Source of the DNA: Anaerocolumna chitinilytica
Lineage (GTDB): Bacteria; Bacillota; Clostridia; Lachnospirales; Lachnospiraceae
Length of the DNA stretch: 64,000 nucleotides
Assembly (NCBI RefSeq): GCF_014218355.1
Contig: NZ_AP023368.1
Location: 3,662,001 to 3,726,000, forward strand
Direction: 5' to 3'
The number at the start of each line of letters is the position of its first letter. The first letter of the stretch is position 1. Below, piece after piece: positions 41,923-51,265 of the stretch. A program made the position numbers and the translations under genes. A model generated the notes under the pieces. It saw nothing but the letters and a program-made list of their open reading frames with translations. It was not told the DNA's origin and made no database searches.

Positions 41923-42702
41923 TTATTGATTCAAATAATTCTTCATATTCTTAAGAGCAGATTTCTCAAGTCTTGATACCTGTGCCTGTGAAATACAGAT
42001 TTCTTTTGCGACTTCCATTTGGGTCTTACCCTCATAAAAGCGCAGCTCAATAATCCCTCTTTCCCGCTCGGACAACTTAGAAAGAGCTTCTTTTAATGCG
42101 ATTTCTTCCACCCAGTTCTCTTCTTTATTCTTTTTGTCACTGACTTGGTCCATTATATAGAGAGTATCACCGCCTTCTGAATATACAGGTTCATATAATG
42201 ATACCGGGCTCTGAATGGCATCTAATGCATACACTACATCTTCTTTTGAAATTCCGATTTCAGCTGCTATTTCTACAACCGTTGGCTCTTTGTCATTTTT
42301 CTTCAGCAGGGCTTCTTTCGTGTAGATAGCTTTATAGGCTGTATCTCTTAAAGAACGGCTTACTCTTATGCTATTATTATCCCTTAGATACCTTCTGATC
42401 TCCCCGATAATCATTGGGACTGCATAGGTGGAGAATTTCACATTCTGGGTGATATCGAAGTTATCTATTGCTTTCATAAGGCCGATACAACCTATTTGAA
42501 ATAAATCATCAACATTTTCATTGCTGCCTGAAAATCTTTGAATTATACTAAGTACAAGACGCAGATTACCCTTTATATACAATTCCCTTGCCTCTTTATC
42601 TCCTTCTAAAATGCGTTTAAATAATTCTTCCTTTTCACTATTGTTCAGTAATGGCAATTTCGATGTATTTACACCACATATTTCTACCTTATAAAGAGCC
42701 AT
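41923..42702 (-). CDS. sigG: Forespore sigma factor sigma-G
   Basis: The 259-residue product begins 'KVEICGVNTSKLPLL', diagnostic for SigG, followed by region 2 'DDLFQIGCIGLMKAIDNFD' and 'FSTYAVPMIIGEIRRYLRDN', and region 4 'TQMEVAKEICISQAQVSRLEKSAL'. SigG drives late forespore genes. GGAGG precedes the ATG. It is the third gene of spoIIGA-sigE-sigG. The 156-base gap upstream could hold its own sigma-F/G promoter, but I found only a poor match (GTATA near 42806). Confidence 0.96.
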   Translation of the reverse strand: MALYKVEICGVNTSKLPLLNNSEKEELFKRILEGDKEARELYIKGNLRLVLSIIQRFSGSNENVDDLFQIGCIGLMKAIDNFDITQNVKFSTYAVPMIIGEIRRYLRDNNSIRVSRSLRDTAYKAIYTKEALLKKNDKEPTVVEIAAEIGISKEDVVYALDAIQSPVSLYEPVYSEGGDTLYIMDQVSDKKNKEENWVEEIALKEALSKLSERERGIIELRFYEGKTQMEVAKEICISQAQVSRLEKSALKNMKNYLNQ

Positions 42703-42858
42703 ATGAAAACCTCCAAATCATTTTTTCGTCATGTATCGAAGTGGCTGTAAACATTTCTTCCACTCATTGCATAAGTAAATGATTTACTATTCTGGTCATC
42801 TTTATACGATATATTTAGATGTAATAATTTCCTTTTTTTCGAAACCTGCCTCTTTCCC

Positions 42859-43599
42859 TTATTCTAGCCGGAGCATTTCTTTTTTCAATCGCTTAATAAT
42901 TTTCTTTTCCAAACGTGATATGTAAGATTGAGAAATTCCAAGCAGGTCCGCTACCTCTTTTTGTGTTCTTTCATTGCCGTCCTCTGTGTTAATTCCAAAC
43001 CTTAGCTGGACAATTATCCTCTCCCGCTCACTTAATTTTGAAAGTGCTTTTCCTAAGAGTTTTCTGTCAACTTCCTCTTCAATGTTCCGGTAGATAACAT
43101 CCTCTTCTGTCCCAAGTATATCGGACAAGAGAAGCTCATTCCCATCCCAATCCACATTAAGAGGTTCATCAATAGATACCTCCAGCTTGGTTTTATTGTT
43201 CCTCCTCAGATACATTAATATTTCATTTTCAATACACCTAGAGGCGTAAGTTGCAAGTTTTATGTTTTTGTCCGGATTATATGTGTTTATGGCCTTAATT
43301 AATCCGATCGTTCCTATCGATATTAAATCCTCCACACCGACACCGGTATTGTCAAATTTTTTTGCTATGTAAACTACTAATCTGAGATTATGTTCCACTA
43401 ATATTGATTTTGCCTCGGTATCATCATCTGTTCCAAGCCGTGCTATTTCCTGGGCCTCCCTAACGGAATCAAGAGGTGCAGGAAGAACTTCCGCTCCGCC
43501 GATATAATGAATCTCACCGCGCCCATTAAATAAAATACTCCTAAAGTCAGGAATCAACCGAAAAGTAAACTTATTCGGAATTGTTATTTTTAAAAGCAT
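42859..43599 (-). CDS. sigE: Mother-cell sigma factor sigma-E (pro-form)
   Basis: The 246-residue product has an N-terminal pro-sequence (about 1-31) ending near '[16 protein letters not shown]', where SpoIIGA cleaves the homologue just before YIGG. Region 2 follows, '[19 protein letters not shown]' and '[19 protein letters not shown]', then region 4 '[24 protein letters not shown]'. It directs early mother-cell transcription. GGGAGG precedes the ATG. Confidence 0.96.
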   Translation of the reverse strand: MLLKITIPNKFTFRLIPDFRSILFNGRGEIHYIGGAEVLPAPLDSVREAQEIARLGTDDDTEAKSILVEHNLRLVVYIAKKFDNTGVGVEDLISIGTIGLIKAINTYNPDKNIKLATYASRCIENEILMYLRRNNKTKLEVSIDEPLNVDWDGNELLLSDILGTEEDVIYRNIEEEVDRKLLGKALSKLSERERIIVQLRFGINTEDGNERTQKEVADLLGISQSYISRLEKKIIKRLKKEMLRLE

Positions 43600-43765
43600 G
43601 AATCTCTTTCCTCCCTTTCAATCACATAATACCCCTTGCATACCGCCCGTCTGCGATATGGCCCGTATAAGAAGTGAAAATTGCTTTAACTTTTACCTAA
43701 TACCACTATGTACTGCAAAAGATTAATGCAATACCTGCGATAAAAGTAAAAATTGTTCTAAGTTT

Positions 43766-44689
43766 TCACATAATCTCCTTATGTAAAATGATTTGATAAT
43801 CCTTACAGACGGATAACTTCTGTTTGCTGACCGCAATCAGAACTTTTTCCCGAACGGTTTCTTCCTTTTCTTCCTTCAGAATAATCTTATCCAGCTCGAA
43901 GGCAGGCAGCATTCCATCCTTTCCAACCGAGTGAAAAGGAATTAACCTTATAGGAAGATAATCTTCCTTTCTCTGCATATCGAATAGTGTGCCAATGTCC
44001 ATAGATGAACTCGTGTTATTATTAATAGCTGTGCTATCTTTTGAGCCATCCAATAATTTTTGCAACATAGTATTCTGTGAAGTCGTCAATAAGGGTTCAA
44101 TCACCGTATAATCCGTTATAATCACAGGCTTACCAAAATATGGGTCCCTTAAGCAATTACCCGTATCCAGGAAGCCGACTGCCTTTACTGTCTTACCGTT
44201 TAGCATAAGGTCTGTTTGATAAAGCTCTGACACTTTTACTCTTAGTCTTTTTAAGAATCTGATAAACACATACATTCCAGCTATTCCTGTTAGAAATGCT
44301 ATAAAAAACCAGATTGAGTTTGTGCTATGCATAAGATATATGCCAAAATCAGTATAATAATATAGACTGTTAAGCAGTCCTCCTAAAAAATAAGTTGATA
44401 TGTATAATAACACCACTGCTCTTAACTGTTCCTTCAGTTTTTTTCTTCCAAAGGTAGTTAAAATCATGAAGTAGCTTAGCAGCAGATAGGCTAAAAGAAA
44501 TCTGAGAATATGATTTATTTCAGGAATCACTGCAAACAGGCAGGCACCAGCGGCTCCAACAGCCGCTCCCAGCATAACCCTTAAGAGAGGGCAAACATAC
44601 CTCAATACTTTTTTTACTGTTACTAATAGAACGAAATCCAGGATGAAATTTATTAAAAAAATCACATCCACATAGACTTCTACCTGCAA
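43766..44689 (-). CDS. spoIIGA: Sporulation sigma-E factor-processing peptidase SpoIIGA
   Basis: The product is 308 residues from a TTG at 44689 (reads MQVEVYVDVIFLINF). GAGGGGG lies about five bases upstream, while a GTG two codons earlier overlaps that RBS. Five membrane helices occupy about 1-145. The C-terminal aspartic protease domain has the catalytic motif 'LDTGN' (Asp175). It cleaves pro-sigma-E at the septum. It is followed by sigE after 166 bases. Confidence 0.92.
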   Translation of the reverse strand: MQVEVYVDVIFLINFILDFVLLVTVKKVLRYVCPLLRVMLGAAVGAAGACLFAVIPEINHILRFLLAYLLLSYFMILTTFGRKKLKEQLRAVVLLYISTYFLGGLLNSLYYYTDFGIYLMHSTNSIWFFIAFLTGIAGMYVFIRFLKRLRVKVSELYQTDLMLNGKTVKAVGFLDTGNCLRDPYFGKPVIITDYTVIEPLLTTSQNTMLQKLLDGSKDSTAINNNTSSSMDIGTLFDMQRKEDYLPIRLIPFHSVGKDGMLPAFELDKIILKEEKEETVREKVLIAVSKQKLSVCKDYQIILHKEIM

Positions 44690-44722
44690 TTCCACCCCCT
44701 CATTTCCTTTATAATAAATCCT

Positions 44723-44755
44723 ATTATAGCTTTATTATGCCGTTAAATTTGTCAT
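44723..44755 (-). promoter_or_regulatory. spoIIGA promoter with long spacer and 0A-like box
   Basis: On the minus strand ATGACA (44750-44755) and TATAAT (44723-44728) are 21 bases apart. TGACAAA (44748-44754), one mismatch from the 0A box TGNCGAA, overlaps the -35. The B. subtilis spoIIG promoter has 22-bp spacing and a 0A box at the -35, where Spo0A-P compensates for the spacing. Confidence 0.45.
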
Positions 44756-44874
44756 AAACTGGTATTTATACTTAAGTTTTCATTTACCTACACCTACAAT
44801 ATCCCCTCCTATTCAACGATATAATTTGTTTTCCTGTTAGAAAATCTTCAAATATGTAAATTATTGGGTATTGA

Positions 44875-44927
44875 TATACAAAAAAATAACCTGTACCAGG
44901 TTTTAAGACCCAATACAGGTTATTTTT
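44875..44927 (-). terminator. Intrinsic terminator of ftsZ
   Basis: A perfect 14-bp stem, AAAAATAACCTGTA (44882-44895) with TACAGGTTATTTTT (44914-44927), encloses an 18-base loop that itself is partly palindromic. The minus strand continues with T's. It lies 29 bases after the ftsZ stop. Confidence 0.85.
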
Positions 44928-44956
44928 ATTGATTTATAGTATTCATCCTTTTAATA

Positions 44957-46159
44957 TTACTTATGATTCCGATTCTTCTGAAGAAATTCAGGTATCTTAA
45001 TACTTCCCGCATCGTTGTTCTCTCTTGTGGAATGATGGGAAAGATTGCTTCCGTAAGGTGATACAGGAGTTGTGCTTGCAGCAGCAACCTGAGACTGAGC
45101 TTTTTCAAAGGGAGATACTGAATTTTGGCTTCCAAATTTATACTCCGGTCTTCCCATCGGCTGTTTTAAAAAGCTGGGGCCTTTGGATTCTGCTCTGACA
45201 TTACCTGCCGCTCCTTCAAGACCGGTAGCAATAACTGTTATAGTAACATAATCCGGAGCAGTTTCATCATACATCGCACCAAAGATAATATTGGCTGTTT
45301 CACCTGCTAACTCCTGAACCATTGTTGCAGCTTCATTTGCTTCAATCAAACTGATATCTCCGGAGATATTAATGATAACATGAGAAGCCCCTTGTATAGT
45401 AGTTTCAAGAAGGGGACTGGTAATAGCCTGATTCACTGCACTAATACATTTATCATCACCTTTACCAACACCAATACCAATATGGGCAACACCTTTGTCT
45501 TTCATAACTGTCTGAACATCTGCAAAGTCCAGATTAATTAGTCCTGGAACATTAATCAAATCTGTAATACCCTGAACACCCTGTTGTAATACCTCATCTG
45601 CTTTCTTTAAAGCATCCGGCATTGTAGTACGCCTGTCCACAATTTCTAACAACTTATCATTCGGTATAACAATCAATGTATCTACATGTTCTTTTAAACG
45701 TTCAATACCACTAAGTGCATTGTTCATTCTGGCCTTAGCTTCGAACTTAAACGGTTTTGTTACAATTCCTACAGTAAGGATACCCATGTCCTTTGCAATC
45801 TGAGCTACTACAGGCGCTGCACCGGTTCCAGTTCCGCCGCCCATACCACAGGTTACAAATACCATATCAGCACCTTTAATAATTTCTATCAGTTCTTCCT
45901 TGCTCTCTTCAGCAGCTTGAGCTCCGATTTCCGGTTGTGCTCCTGCACCAAGACCTTTGGTAAGCTTTTCTCCAATCTGAACGCATTGAGGAGCCTTACA
46001 GTTTTTTAAGTGCTGCTTGTCCGTGTTCACGCAGATAAATTCCACGCCTATTATGTTTTGTTCAATCATTCTATTTACAGCATTATTTCCTGCACCTCCT
46101 ACTCCGATAACTAGTATTTTTGCAGTAGATTCTGCTTCACTCGTTCTTATTTCAAGCAA
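44957..46159 (-). CDS. ftsZ: Cell division GTPase FtsZ
   Basis: The 400-residue product has the tubulin signature '[10 protein letters not shown]' (about 107-116), '[13 protein letters not shown]' and T7 '[11 protein letters not shown]', a Pro/Ser/Gln-rich linker (about 325-385) and the conserved C-terminal peptide '[10 protein letters not shown]' for FtsA/SepF binding. GGAGG is followed after seven bases by TTG (46159). The ATG at 46183 lies upstream of that RBS, so TTG is chosen. Confidence 0.96.
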   Translation of the reverse strand: MLEIRTSEAESTAKILVIGVGGAGNNAVNRMIEQNIIGVEFICVNTDKQHLKNCKAPQCVQIGEKLTKGLGAGAQPEIGAQAAEESKEELIEIIKGADMVFVTCGMGGGTGTGAAPVVAQIAKDMGILTVGIVTKPFKFEAKARMNNALSGIERLKEHVDTLIVIPNDKLLEIVDRRTTMPDALKKADEVLQQGVQGITDLINVPGLINLDFADVQTVMKDKGVAHIGIGVGKGDDKCISAVNQAITSPLLETTIQGASHVIINISGDISLIEANEAATMVQELAGETANIIFGAMYDETAPDYVTITVIATGLEGAAGNVRAESKGPSFLKQPMGRPEYKFGSQNSVSPFEKAQSQVAAASTTPVSPYGSNLSHHSTRENNDAGSIKIPEFLQKNRNHK

Positions 46160-46196
46160 GGTACTTCCTCCTTCACTATACACCTAAATTATATTA

Positions 46197-46225
46197 ATTA
46201 TAAACGATTTCTCTCACATATACAA
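46197..46225 (-). promoter_or_regulatory. Sigma-A promoter of ftsZ
   Basis: On the minus strand TTGTAT (46220-46225) and TATAAT (46197-46202) are 17 bases apart. Directly upstream lies an 8-bp inverted repeat ATATTACT-GTTCT-AGTAATAT that abuts the -35 and might be an operator. ftsZ may thus be transcribed apart from the dcw cluster. Confidence 0.65.
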
Positions 46226-46310
46226 TATTACTGTTCTAGTAATATAAGGCTAGATATTCTAATAAATATCATATCTTTTATTACTCAAATAATCAACCCT
46301 TTTTTGCTTT

Positions 46311-47033
46311 TTATTCGATAGGCTTGGCAACAATTTTTTCCTGCCCTACCACAAAATTCTTCATATCAATAAGTAGCCTTTTTCCATCTGCTTTCGGCAG
46401 TATAGTTTCCAGCTGCGCCATTTGCTCATCATAAGTATCTCTGTTACCTAAAAGAATTTCATTTTTCCCGCTTTTTATCAATACTTCTGACTCCTCATTA
46501 AACTGTATTGTGTCAACCTTCAGACTGAATTTCTGAATCAATCTGGTAAGTTCAAGGATTACTGGAAATAATTCTTTTTTACTGGTGTCAATCTTGTCAT
46601 GGAGTACAAAGCTATTAAAATGAAGACCTGTAACAAAAGGTACACCCTTAAGTTTCTTTTCTGAGCTTTCTACCATGATACCATCTTTGTCAAAATACAT
46701 ATAACTCCCCATATATTGAATACAACCAATAACCGGTTTTTCATATACACGAATATTTACCGTATGGCTATTAATGAGCTTAACAGTAACATCCTCAACA
46801 AAGGGAATTATTTGCTTACTGCCATACTTCATCCTCAGATAGAATAAAATGGAATTTCCATCTGTCCTACTTGTAAGTAATTCCTGCTTTAACTCTTTCT
46901 CACTGTAATGAGTACTGCCGGTTATATTTACCGTCTTCAGACTACAGGTTGAATAAAGCAGGAATCCTCCAAGCAGAATAAAAAGAACAAACAGTATTAC
47001 TATCTTTCTTTTTTTATCCGGTCGTGTTTTCAA
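46311..47033 (-). CDS. divIB: Cell division protein DivIB/FtsQ
   Basis: The 240-residue product has a basic N-terminus, one membrane helix (about 10-28) and a POTRA domain 'LKTVNITGSTHYSEKELKQELL', then the FtsQ-type region. It belongs to the division complex with FtsL and FtsB/DivIC. The start is a TTG with AGGA a few bases upstream. It follows murA after 27 bases. Confidence 0.88.
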   Translation of the reverse strand: MKTRPDKKRKIVILFVLFILLGGFLLYSTCSLKTVNITGSTHYSEKELKQELLTSRTDGNSILFYLRMKYGSKQIIPFVEDVTVKLINSHTVNIRVYEKPVIGCIQYMGSYMYFDKDGIMVESSEKKLKGVPFVTGLHFNSFVLHDKIDTSKKELFPVILELTRLIQKFSLKVDTIQFNEESEVLIKSGKNEILLGNRDTYDEQMAQLETILPKADGKRLLIDMKNFVVGQEKIVAKPIE

Positions 47034-47060
47034 GAGTTCCTATCCTTTCATTATGAAGTT

Positions 47061-48317
47061 CTAATCTTCTTTATATTCAATCTGCGCTCCCAAAGCTCTT
47101 AAATCTCTGCATATATCCTCATAACCCCTCTGTATATGATAAGGATTTTTGACAATGGTTTTTCCCTCTGCCATAAGACCCGCTATCACCAGTGCTGCTC
47201 CCCCCCTTAATTCACCTGCAGATACCTCAGATGCTTTTAGAACAGGAACACCAGTAATAAAAGCTACTCTGTCTTGTAAACATATCTGCGCACCGAATCT
47301 GGCCTGTTCCGGTACATTCTGATATCTGCCTTCAAATATTTCTTCAATAATCTTACTGCTGCCAGAAGCTTTTAAAAGCACTGACATAATCTGCGACTGC
47401 ATATCTGTTGGAAATCCCGGATATGGAGCCGTTTTAATTTCCGGAACAGCCTTGATAACGCCATCTGAATGGAGAGTAATGGAATCTTGCTGACACCGTA
47501 TATGACATCCAATTTCTCGTAATGTTTGAATGACTGCATAGAGACTTCCGCAGCCTATTCCTTTTAATGTAATATCTCCGCCGGTACCGGCGGCGGCTGC
47601 CAGATAAGTACCTGCTACGATGCGATCTGAAGGTGCCGTATATTCCGTCTGATGCAGGGAGGATACTCCTACAATTTCGATTCTGCTTGTGCCGGCTCCA
47701 TAGATTTTAGCTCCTGCAGAATTTAAAAACTTGCATAGTTCCAATATTTCCGGTTCTCTGGCTGCCTGAAAGATTCTAGTCTTTCCATGGCCTAAAACAC
47801 CAGCCAGAATTACATTTTCCGTAGCACCAACACTGGGAGAGGGCAAATAGATGTCTGCTCCCTTAATACCGTTAGTTACACAGGTAATCAGCCCGTCCTC
47901 TTCTTCCAGACTAACATTCATTTGCTGAAATGCATCAAGATGAAAATTAATTGGTCTGGCTCCTATGGTACAACCTCCCGGATACGATACTACTGCCCGG
48001 TGGCTTCTGCCAAGAAGTGCTCCCAATAATATGATGGAAGAACGCATTTTCTTTACCAAATCTGTAGGCACGACTTCCGTGTTTAACCCTCTGGTATCCA
48101 CTATAACAGAGGTACCTTCCCAGGTAACAGTACAGCCGATTTCTATCAGTATCTTGATCATGTGCTCTACATCCAGTATCTTCGGACAATGTTTTAACTT
48201 CGTGACTCCATTAATTAATAATGTCGCTGCTAAAATAGGTAAAACCGTATTTTTAGAACCTTGTATGTTAACCTCACCGCTTAGCTTTTTACCACCCATA
48301 ATCTCAATATATGTCAT
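47061..48317 (-). CDS. murA: UDP-N-acetylglucosamine 1-carboxyvinyltransferase MurA
   Basis: The 418-residue product has the MurA fold with catalytic Cys116 in 'YPGGCTIGARPINFH' (the fosfomycin target), an N-terminal 'GGKKLSGEVNIQGSKNTVLPILAA' and 'GLMAEGKT'. It makes the first committed step of peptidoglycan synthesis. GAGGTG precedes the ATG at 48317; the frame upstream to 48362 lacks an RBS. Confidence 0.95.
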   Translation of the reverse strand: MTYIEIMGGKKLSGEVNIQGSKNTVLPILAATLLINGVTKLKHCPKILDVEHMIKILIEIGCTVTWEGTSVIVDTRGLNTEVVPTDLVKKMRSSIILLGALLGRSHRAVVSYPGGCTIGARPINFHLDAFQQMNVSLEEEDGLITCVTNGIKGADIYLPSPSVGATENVILAGVLGHGKTRIFQAAREPEILELCKFLNSAGAKIYGAGTSRIEIVGVSSLHQTEYTAPSDRIVAGTYLAAAAGTGGDITLKGIGCGSLYAVIQTLREIGCHIRCQQDSITLHSDGVIKAVPEIKTAPYPGFPTDMQSQIMSVLLKASGSSKIIEEIFEGRYQNVPEQARFGAQICLQDRVAFITGVPVLKASEVSAGELRGGAALVIAGLMAEGKTIVKNPYHIQRGYEDICRDLRALGAQIEYKED

Positions 48318-48429
48318 GGTGCACCTCAAACCTGATATAGTATTACTATATGTTATTTTCAAAAAAATTGTGCCTTACAGATTTGGATTAAAATAAACCT
48401 GTAGATTAATTTTTAAACATCAGATTCGT

Positions 48430-48460
48430 AAAACCGGCAGATTTAATATAAATCCGCTGG
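48430..48460 (-). terminator. Weak terminator-like hairpin after ftsW
   Basis: CCGGCAGATTT (48434-48444) pairs with AAATCCGCTGG (48450-48460), with one mismatch and one G-T pair. It is followed on the minus strand by TTTTACG. It lies about 36 bases after the ftsW stop and may lower read-through into murA. Confidence 0.35.
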
Positions 48461-48496
48461 TCAATGTTAAGCTGCAGCTAAGGGTGAAGAAAATAC

Positions 48497-49642
48497 CTAT
48501 CTTTCATATTTTATCTGATTCGAAACACTTAGAACAATCCCCATCTCCGCCAGCAATACCAGCAGCGAGCTGCCTCCGTAGGATATAAAGGGTAGTGGGA
48601 TTCCTGTTGAGGGAATTGTATTTGTTACTACTGCAACATTAATAAGTACTTGTGCTGCTATATGTGTCAGAACGCCTGTAGCGATAAGGCCGCCAAATAA
48701 GTCAGGAGCGTTAACTGCTATAACAAAAAGTCTCCAAATAATAAGTACAAAGAGCAGAATAACCGCAACCGCTCCAAACAAACCAAGTTCTTCACATATA
48801 ACCGCAAATATCATATCGTTATGTGATTCTGGTATAAAACCAAGCTTTTGCATACTTTCGCCAAGACCTTTGCCGAAGATTCTTCCGGAGGCTATGGCAT
48901 ATAAACCCTGAAGTATCTGATAGCCCTTTGGATGTGTCTCAACATTTTTCCATACCTCAATTCTTTCGCTTCGATAACTTACAAAGAAGATAAAGATGGA
49001 ACCAAGTCCTGCCAGTAAACCACCTGATACAAAAAAATACAGCTTTTTTCTACTGGCTACAAAACAAATTGCAACCATGATAAGACCCATTACCAAAGCA
49101 GTACTGAAATTCTGCGATAAGACAAGCCCGATAAGGGGAAGGACCAAAATTAAAATTCTAATAAATCCAGTAAATTTATCAAGCTTTTTAGGTGCCAAGC
49201 TGACTACATATGCTGTAAAAAGAATAATACCAACTTTTGATAATTCTGAAGGCTGGAAAGTACCAAGAGGCCCAAGGGACAGCCACCGTTTTGAACCATT
49301 TATTTCTTTTGCAAAGATTAAAACCGCTATCTGCAACAGTATACAGACAAAATATAAAGCAATAATCGGCCTTATTTTTAACACAGGCAGTTTATGTTTA
49401 TAGATTCTATAATCAATCTTTGATACTATAAGCATTACAACCACACCAAATATAGCAAATGCCCCTTGTTTCTCCAGATAAAACGCAGGATTTCCTGTTT
49501 CTCTGGCAGCGTTATAGGAACTGGTGCTATACACCATTACCAATCCGAAACATACTAAAAAGATAGTGAGAAACAGAAGGTTGTAGTCATAATAGCTATG
49601 AAGTTTATTCGATTTTCCTTTATCTCTGTCTTCTCTTGTCAT
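48497..49642 (-). CDS. ftsW: SEDS peptidoglycan polymerase FtsW/SpoVE
   Basis: The 381-residue product has ten membrane segments and SEDS motifs 'LGPLGTFQPSELSKVGIILF', 'GLGESMQKLGFIPESHNDMIFAVICEELG' in pattern, and 'TGIPLPFISYGGSSLL'. It polymerises septal glycan with a class B PBP. In spore formers this position is held by SpoVE; ftsW and spoVE roles cannot be separated from sequence alone. Its 5' leader carries a double-hairpin repeat. Confidence 0.92.
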   Translation of the reverse strand: MTREDRDKGKSNKLHSYYDYNLLFLTIFLVCFGLVMVYSTSSYNAARETGNPAFYLEKQGAFAIFGVVVMLIVSKIDYRIYKHKLPVLKIRPIIALYFVCILLQIAVLIFAKEINGSKRWLSLGPLGTFQPSELSKVGIILFTAYVVSLAPKKLDKFTGFIRILILVLPLIGLVLSQNFSTALVMGLIMVAICFVASRKKLYFFVSGGLLAGLGSIFIFFVSYRSERIEVWKNVETHPKGYQILQGLYAIASGRIFGKGLGESMQKLGFIPESHNDMIFAVICEELGLFGAVAVILLFVLIIWRLFVIAVNAPDLFGGLIATGVLTHIAAQVLINVAVVTNTIPSTGIPLPFISYGGSSLLVLLAEMGIVLSVSNQIKYER

Positions 49643-49662
49643 GCCGACCTCTCTCTTCTTAC

Positions 49663-49740
49663 CCCTTTCGTGAATATCAAATCTTCGATTTGATATTCCT
49701 GAATCCGTAGTTGAAAAATTGTTTTTTGTTTTTTCAACCT
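49663..49740. repeat. Intergenic GTGAATA/GTTGAAA hairpin repeat (site 3, full form)
   Basis: A perfect 12-bp stem GAATATCAAATC / GATTTGATATTC (49672-49698, loop TTC) is followed by a 9-bp stem GTTGAAAAA / TTTTTCAAC (49710-49738). The element lies between murD and ftsW. Shorter or decayed relatives lie at 20669-20715 and 369-440. On the minus strand it ends TTCACGAAAGGGG. Confidence 0.55.
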
Positions 49741-49756
49741 ATTTAACACATAAATT

Positions 49757-51112
49757 CTATAGATTTCTTACGTATTCTTTAAAGAGACGTCCTCTTTCTT
49801 CATAATTGGGAAACATATCCCAGCTTGCACAGGCAGGGGAGAGAAGAACACAGTCTCCTTCCTGTGATAGTTTATAGCAGGTCACAACAGCTTCTTCAAG
49901 TGATTCTACTTTATATATTTCAGTAAAACCATGGGCTCTTGCAGCTGCCTCAATTTTGTCTTTTGTCTGTCCTATCAAAATAAGTGCTTTGATTTTTTCT
50001 CCAAATGCATCAACCCACTCATCGTACTCAGATCCTTTATCATATCCTCCCGCTATCAGGCAGGTAGGAGAAGGCATGGATTCTATTGCTTTAATGGATG
50101 CATCCGGATTAGTTCCTTTAGAGTCGTTATAATATTTGACACCATTTTTTGTAGTTACAAATTCTATTCTGTGTTCTATGGCAACAAACTCTCTTACTGC
50201 CTTGTTGATACACTCATAAGGAACTTGAAGAGAAATAGCAATACCTATAGCAGCCATTGTGTTTTCATAACTGTGTCTGCCAAATATATTCATCTGGGTT
50301 ACATCAACTATAACCTGACTCGTATTGCCATCATTATAAACAATGTTATCACCATCCAGGTAGATTCCTTTGTCAAGTTTCCGCAAACTGCTGAAGTACA
50401 TAACATTTGTTTTTAAAACTTTTCCTGCTTCTCTTAGGACTTCATCTTCATAATTCAAAATACAGACATCTTCTGTACCTTGGTTCTTTGTAATAGCAAG
50501 CTTTGCAGCAATATAATTCTCCATTGTATGATGGCGGTTAAGATGATCCGGGGTAATATTTAGAATAGCGCTGACATTGGGCTTAAAATCGATAATAGTT
50601 TCAAGCTGAAAGCTGCTCATTTCAATTACAGTAACAGAATCCTTCGTTGTGTTTTTCGATACATCTGTATAAGGTATTCCGATATTACCTACTACAAAAA
50701 CTTCCTGATAGAAGTTTTTCATGATATCTCCCACAAGTGAAGTTGTTGTTGTCTTACCATTGGTACCGGTAATGGCAGCAATCTTTCCTTGTGCTTTATA
50801 ATATGCAAGCTCTATTTCTCCCCAGATAGGGATACTGTTATCTCTCATTCTATTCACAACAGGAAGATCTGTTGGTACTCCCGGGCTAAGAACAGCAAGG
50901 TCTATTTTATTTAAATATTCCTCTGCTAAATCTCCTAAAATAATTTCACCGAAGAAATTCTCGGGGAGCTTTTCTCTGACCAGTTCTGCCTCCAGTTTGG
51001 AATTTGTATCATATACGATGATATTCTTCGTTATATCCTGTAAAAAACCAACTGCCGATATACCACTAAGTCCTGTTCCAAATACCAACACTGTTTTATT
51101 ATCTAGTTTCAT
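49757..51112 (-). CDS. murD: UDP-N-acetylmuramoylalanine--D-glutamate ligase MurD
   Basis: The 451-residue product has an N-terminal Rossmann domain 'VLVFGTGLSGISAVGFL', the Mur ligase ATP site 'ITGTNGKTTTTSLVGDI' and the C-terminal domain with 'NDSKGTNPDAS' and 'LLSPACASWDMFPNYEERG'. It adds D-Glu to UDP-MurNAc-L-Ala. AAAGGAG before the ATG at 51112 fixes the start. Confidence 0.96.
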   Translation of the reverse strand: MKLDNKTVLVFGTGLSGISAVGFLQDITKNIIVYDTNSKLEAELVREKLPENFFGEIILGDLAEEYLNKIDLAVLSPGVPTDLPVVNRMRDNSIPIWGEIELAYYKAQGKIAAITGTNGKTTTTSLVGDIMKNFYQEVFVVGNIGIPYTDVSKNTTKDSVTVIEMSSFQLETIIDFKPNVSAILNITPDHLNRHHTMENYIAAKLAITKNQGTEDVCILNYEDEVLREAGKVLKTNVMYFSSLRKLDKGIYLDGDNIVYNDGNTSQVIVDVTQMNIFGRHSYENTMAAIGIAISLQVPYECINKAVREFVAIEHRIEFVTTKNGVKYYNDSKGTNPDASIKAIESMPSPTCLIAGGYDKGSEYDEWVDAFGEKIKALILIGQTKDKIEAAARAHGFTEIYKVESLEEAVVTCYKLSQEGDCVLLSPACASWDMFPNYEERGRLFKEYVRNL

Positions 51113-51223
51113 CTTAACTCCTTTCACCGATATCAATGTACTCAACTGATATCTCTTAAAATGCCGCCGGGCTGGCAGACATTCTTTACTTTTCTAATGT
51201 TTTCTTTCATTTATTCATGTGTA

Positions 51224-51245
51224 TTTTGCAGGTAAACCTGCAAAA
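51224..51245. other. Perfect hairpin between mraY and murD
   Basis: TTTTGCAGG-TAAA-CCTGCAAAA lies about 20 bases after the mraY stop. No T-run follows on the minus strand (ATACAC), so it is probably not a complete terminator. A second imperfect repeat, GATATCA...TGATATC, lies near the murD RBS. Confidence 0.4.
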
Positions 51246-51265
51246 CTGAAAATTCGCCTTCATAA

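Noticed and set aside
42703-42858. Sigma-F/G promoter upstream of sigG
   Set aside because: A GTATA with 15-base spacing exists, but the -10 match is poor; not supported well enough to list.
49931-50416. A 161-codon plus-strand frame inside murD
   Set aside because: It is antisense to conserved Mur ligase coding sequence, with no RBS and no family resemblance.
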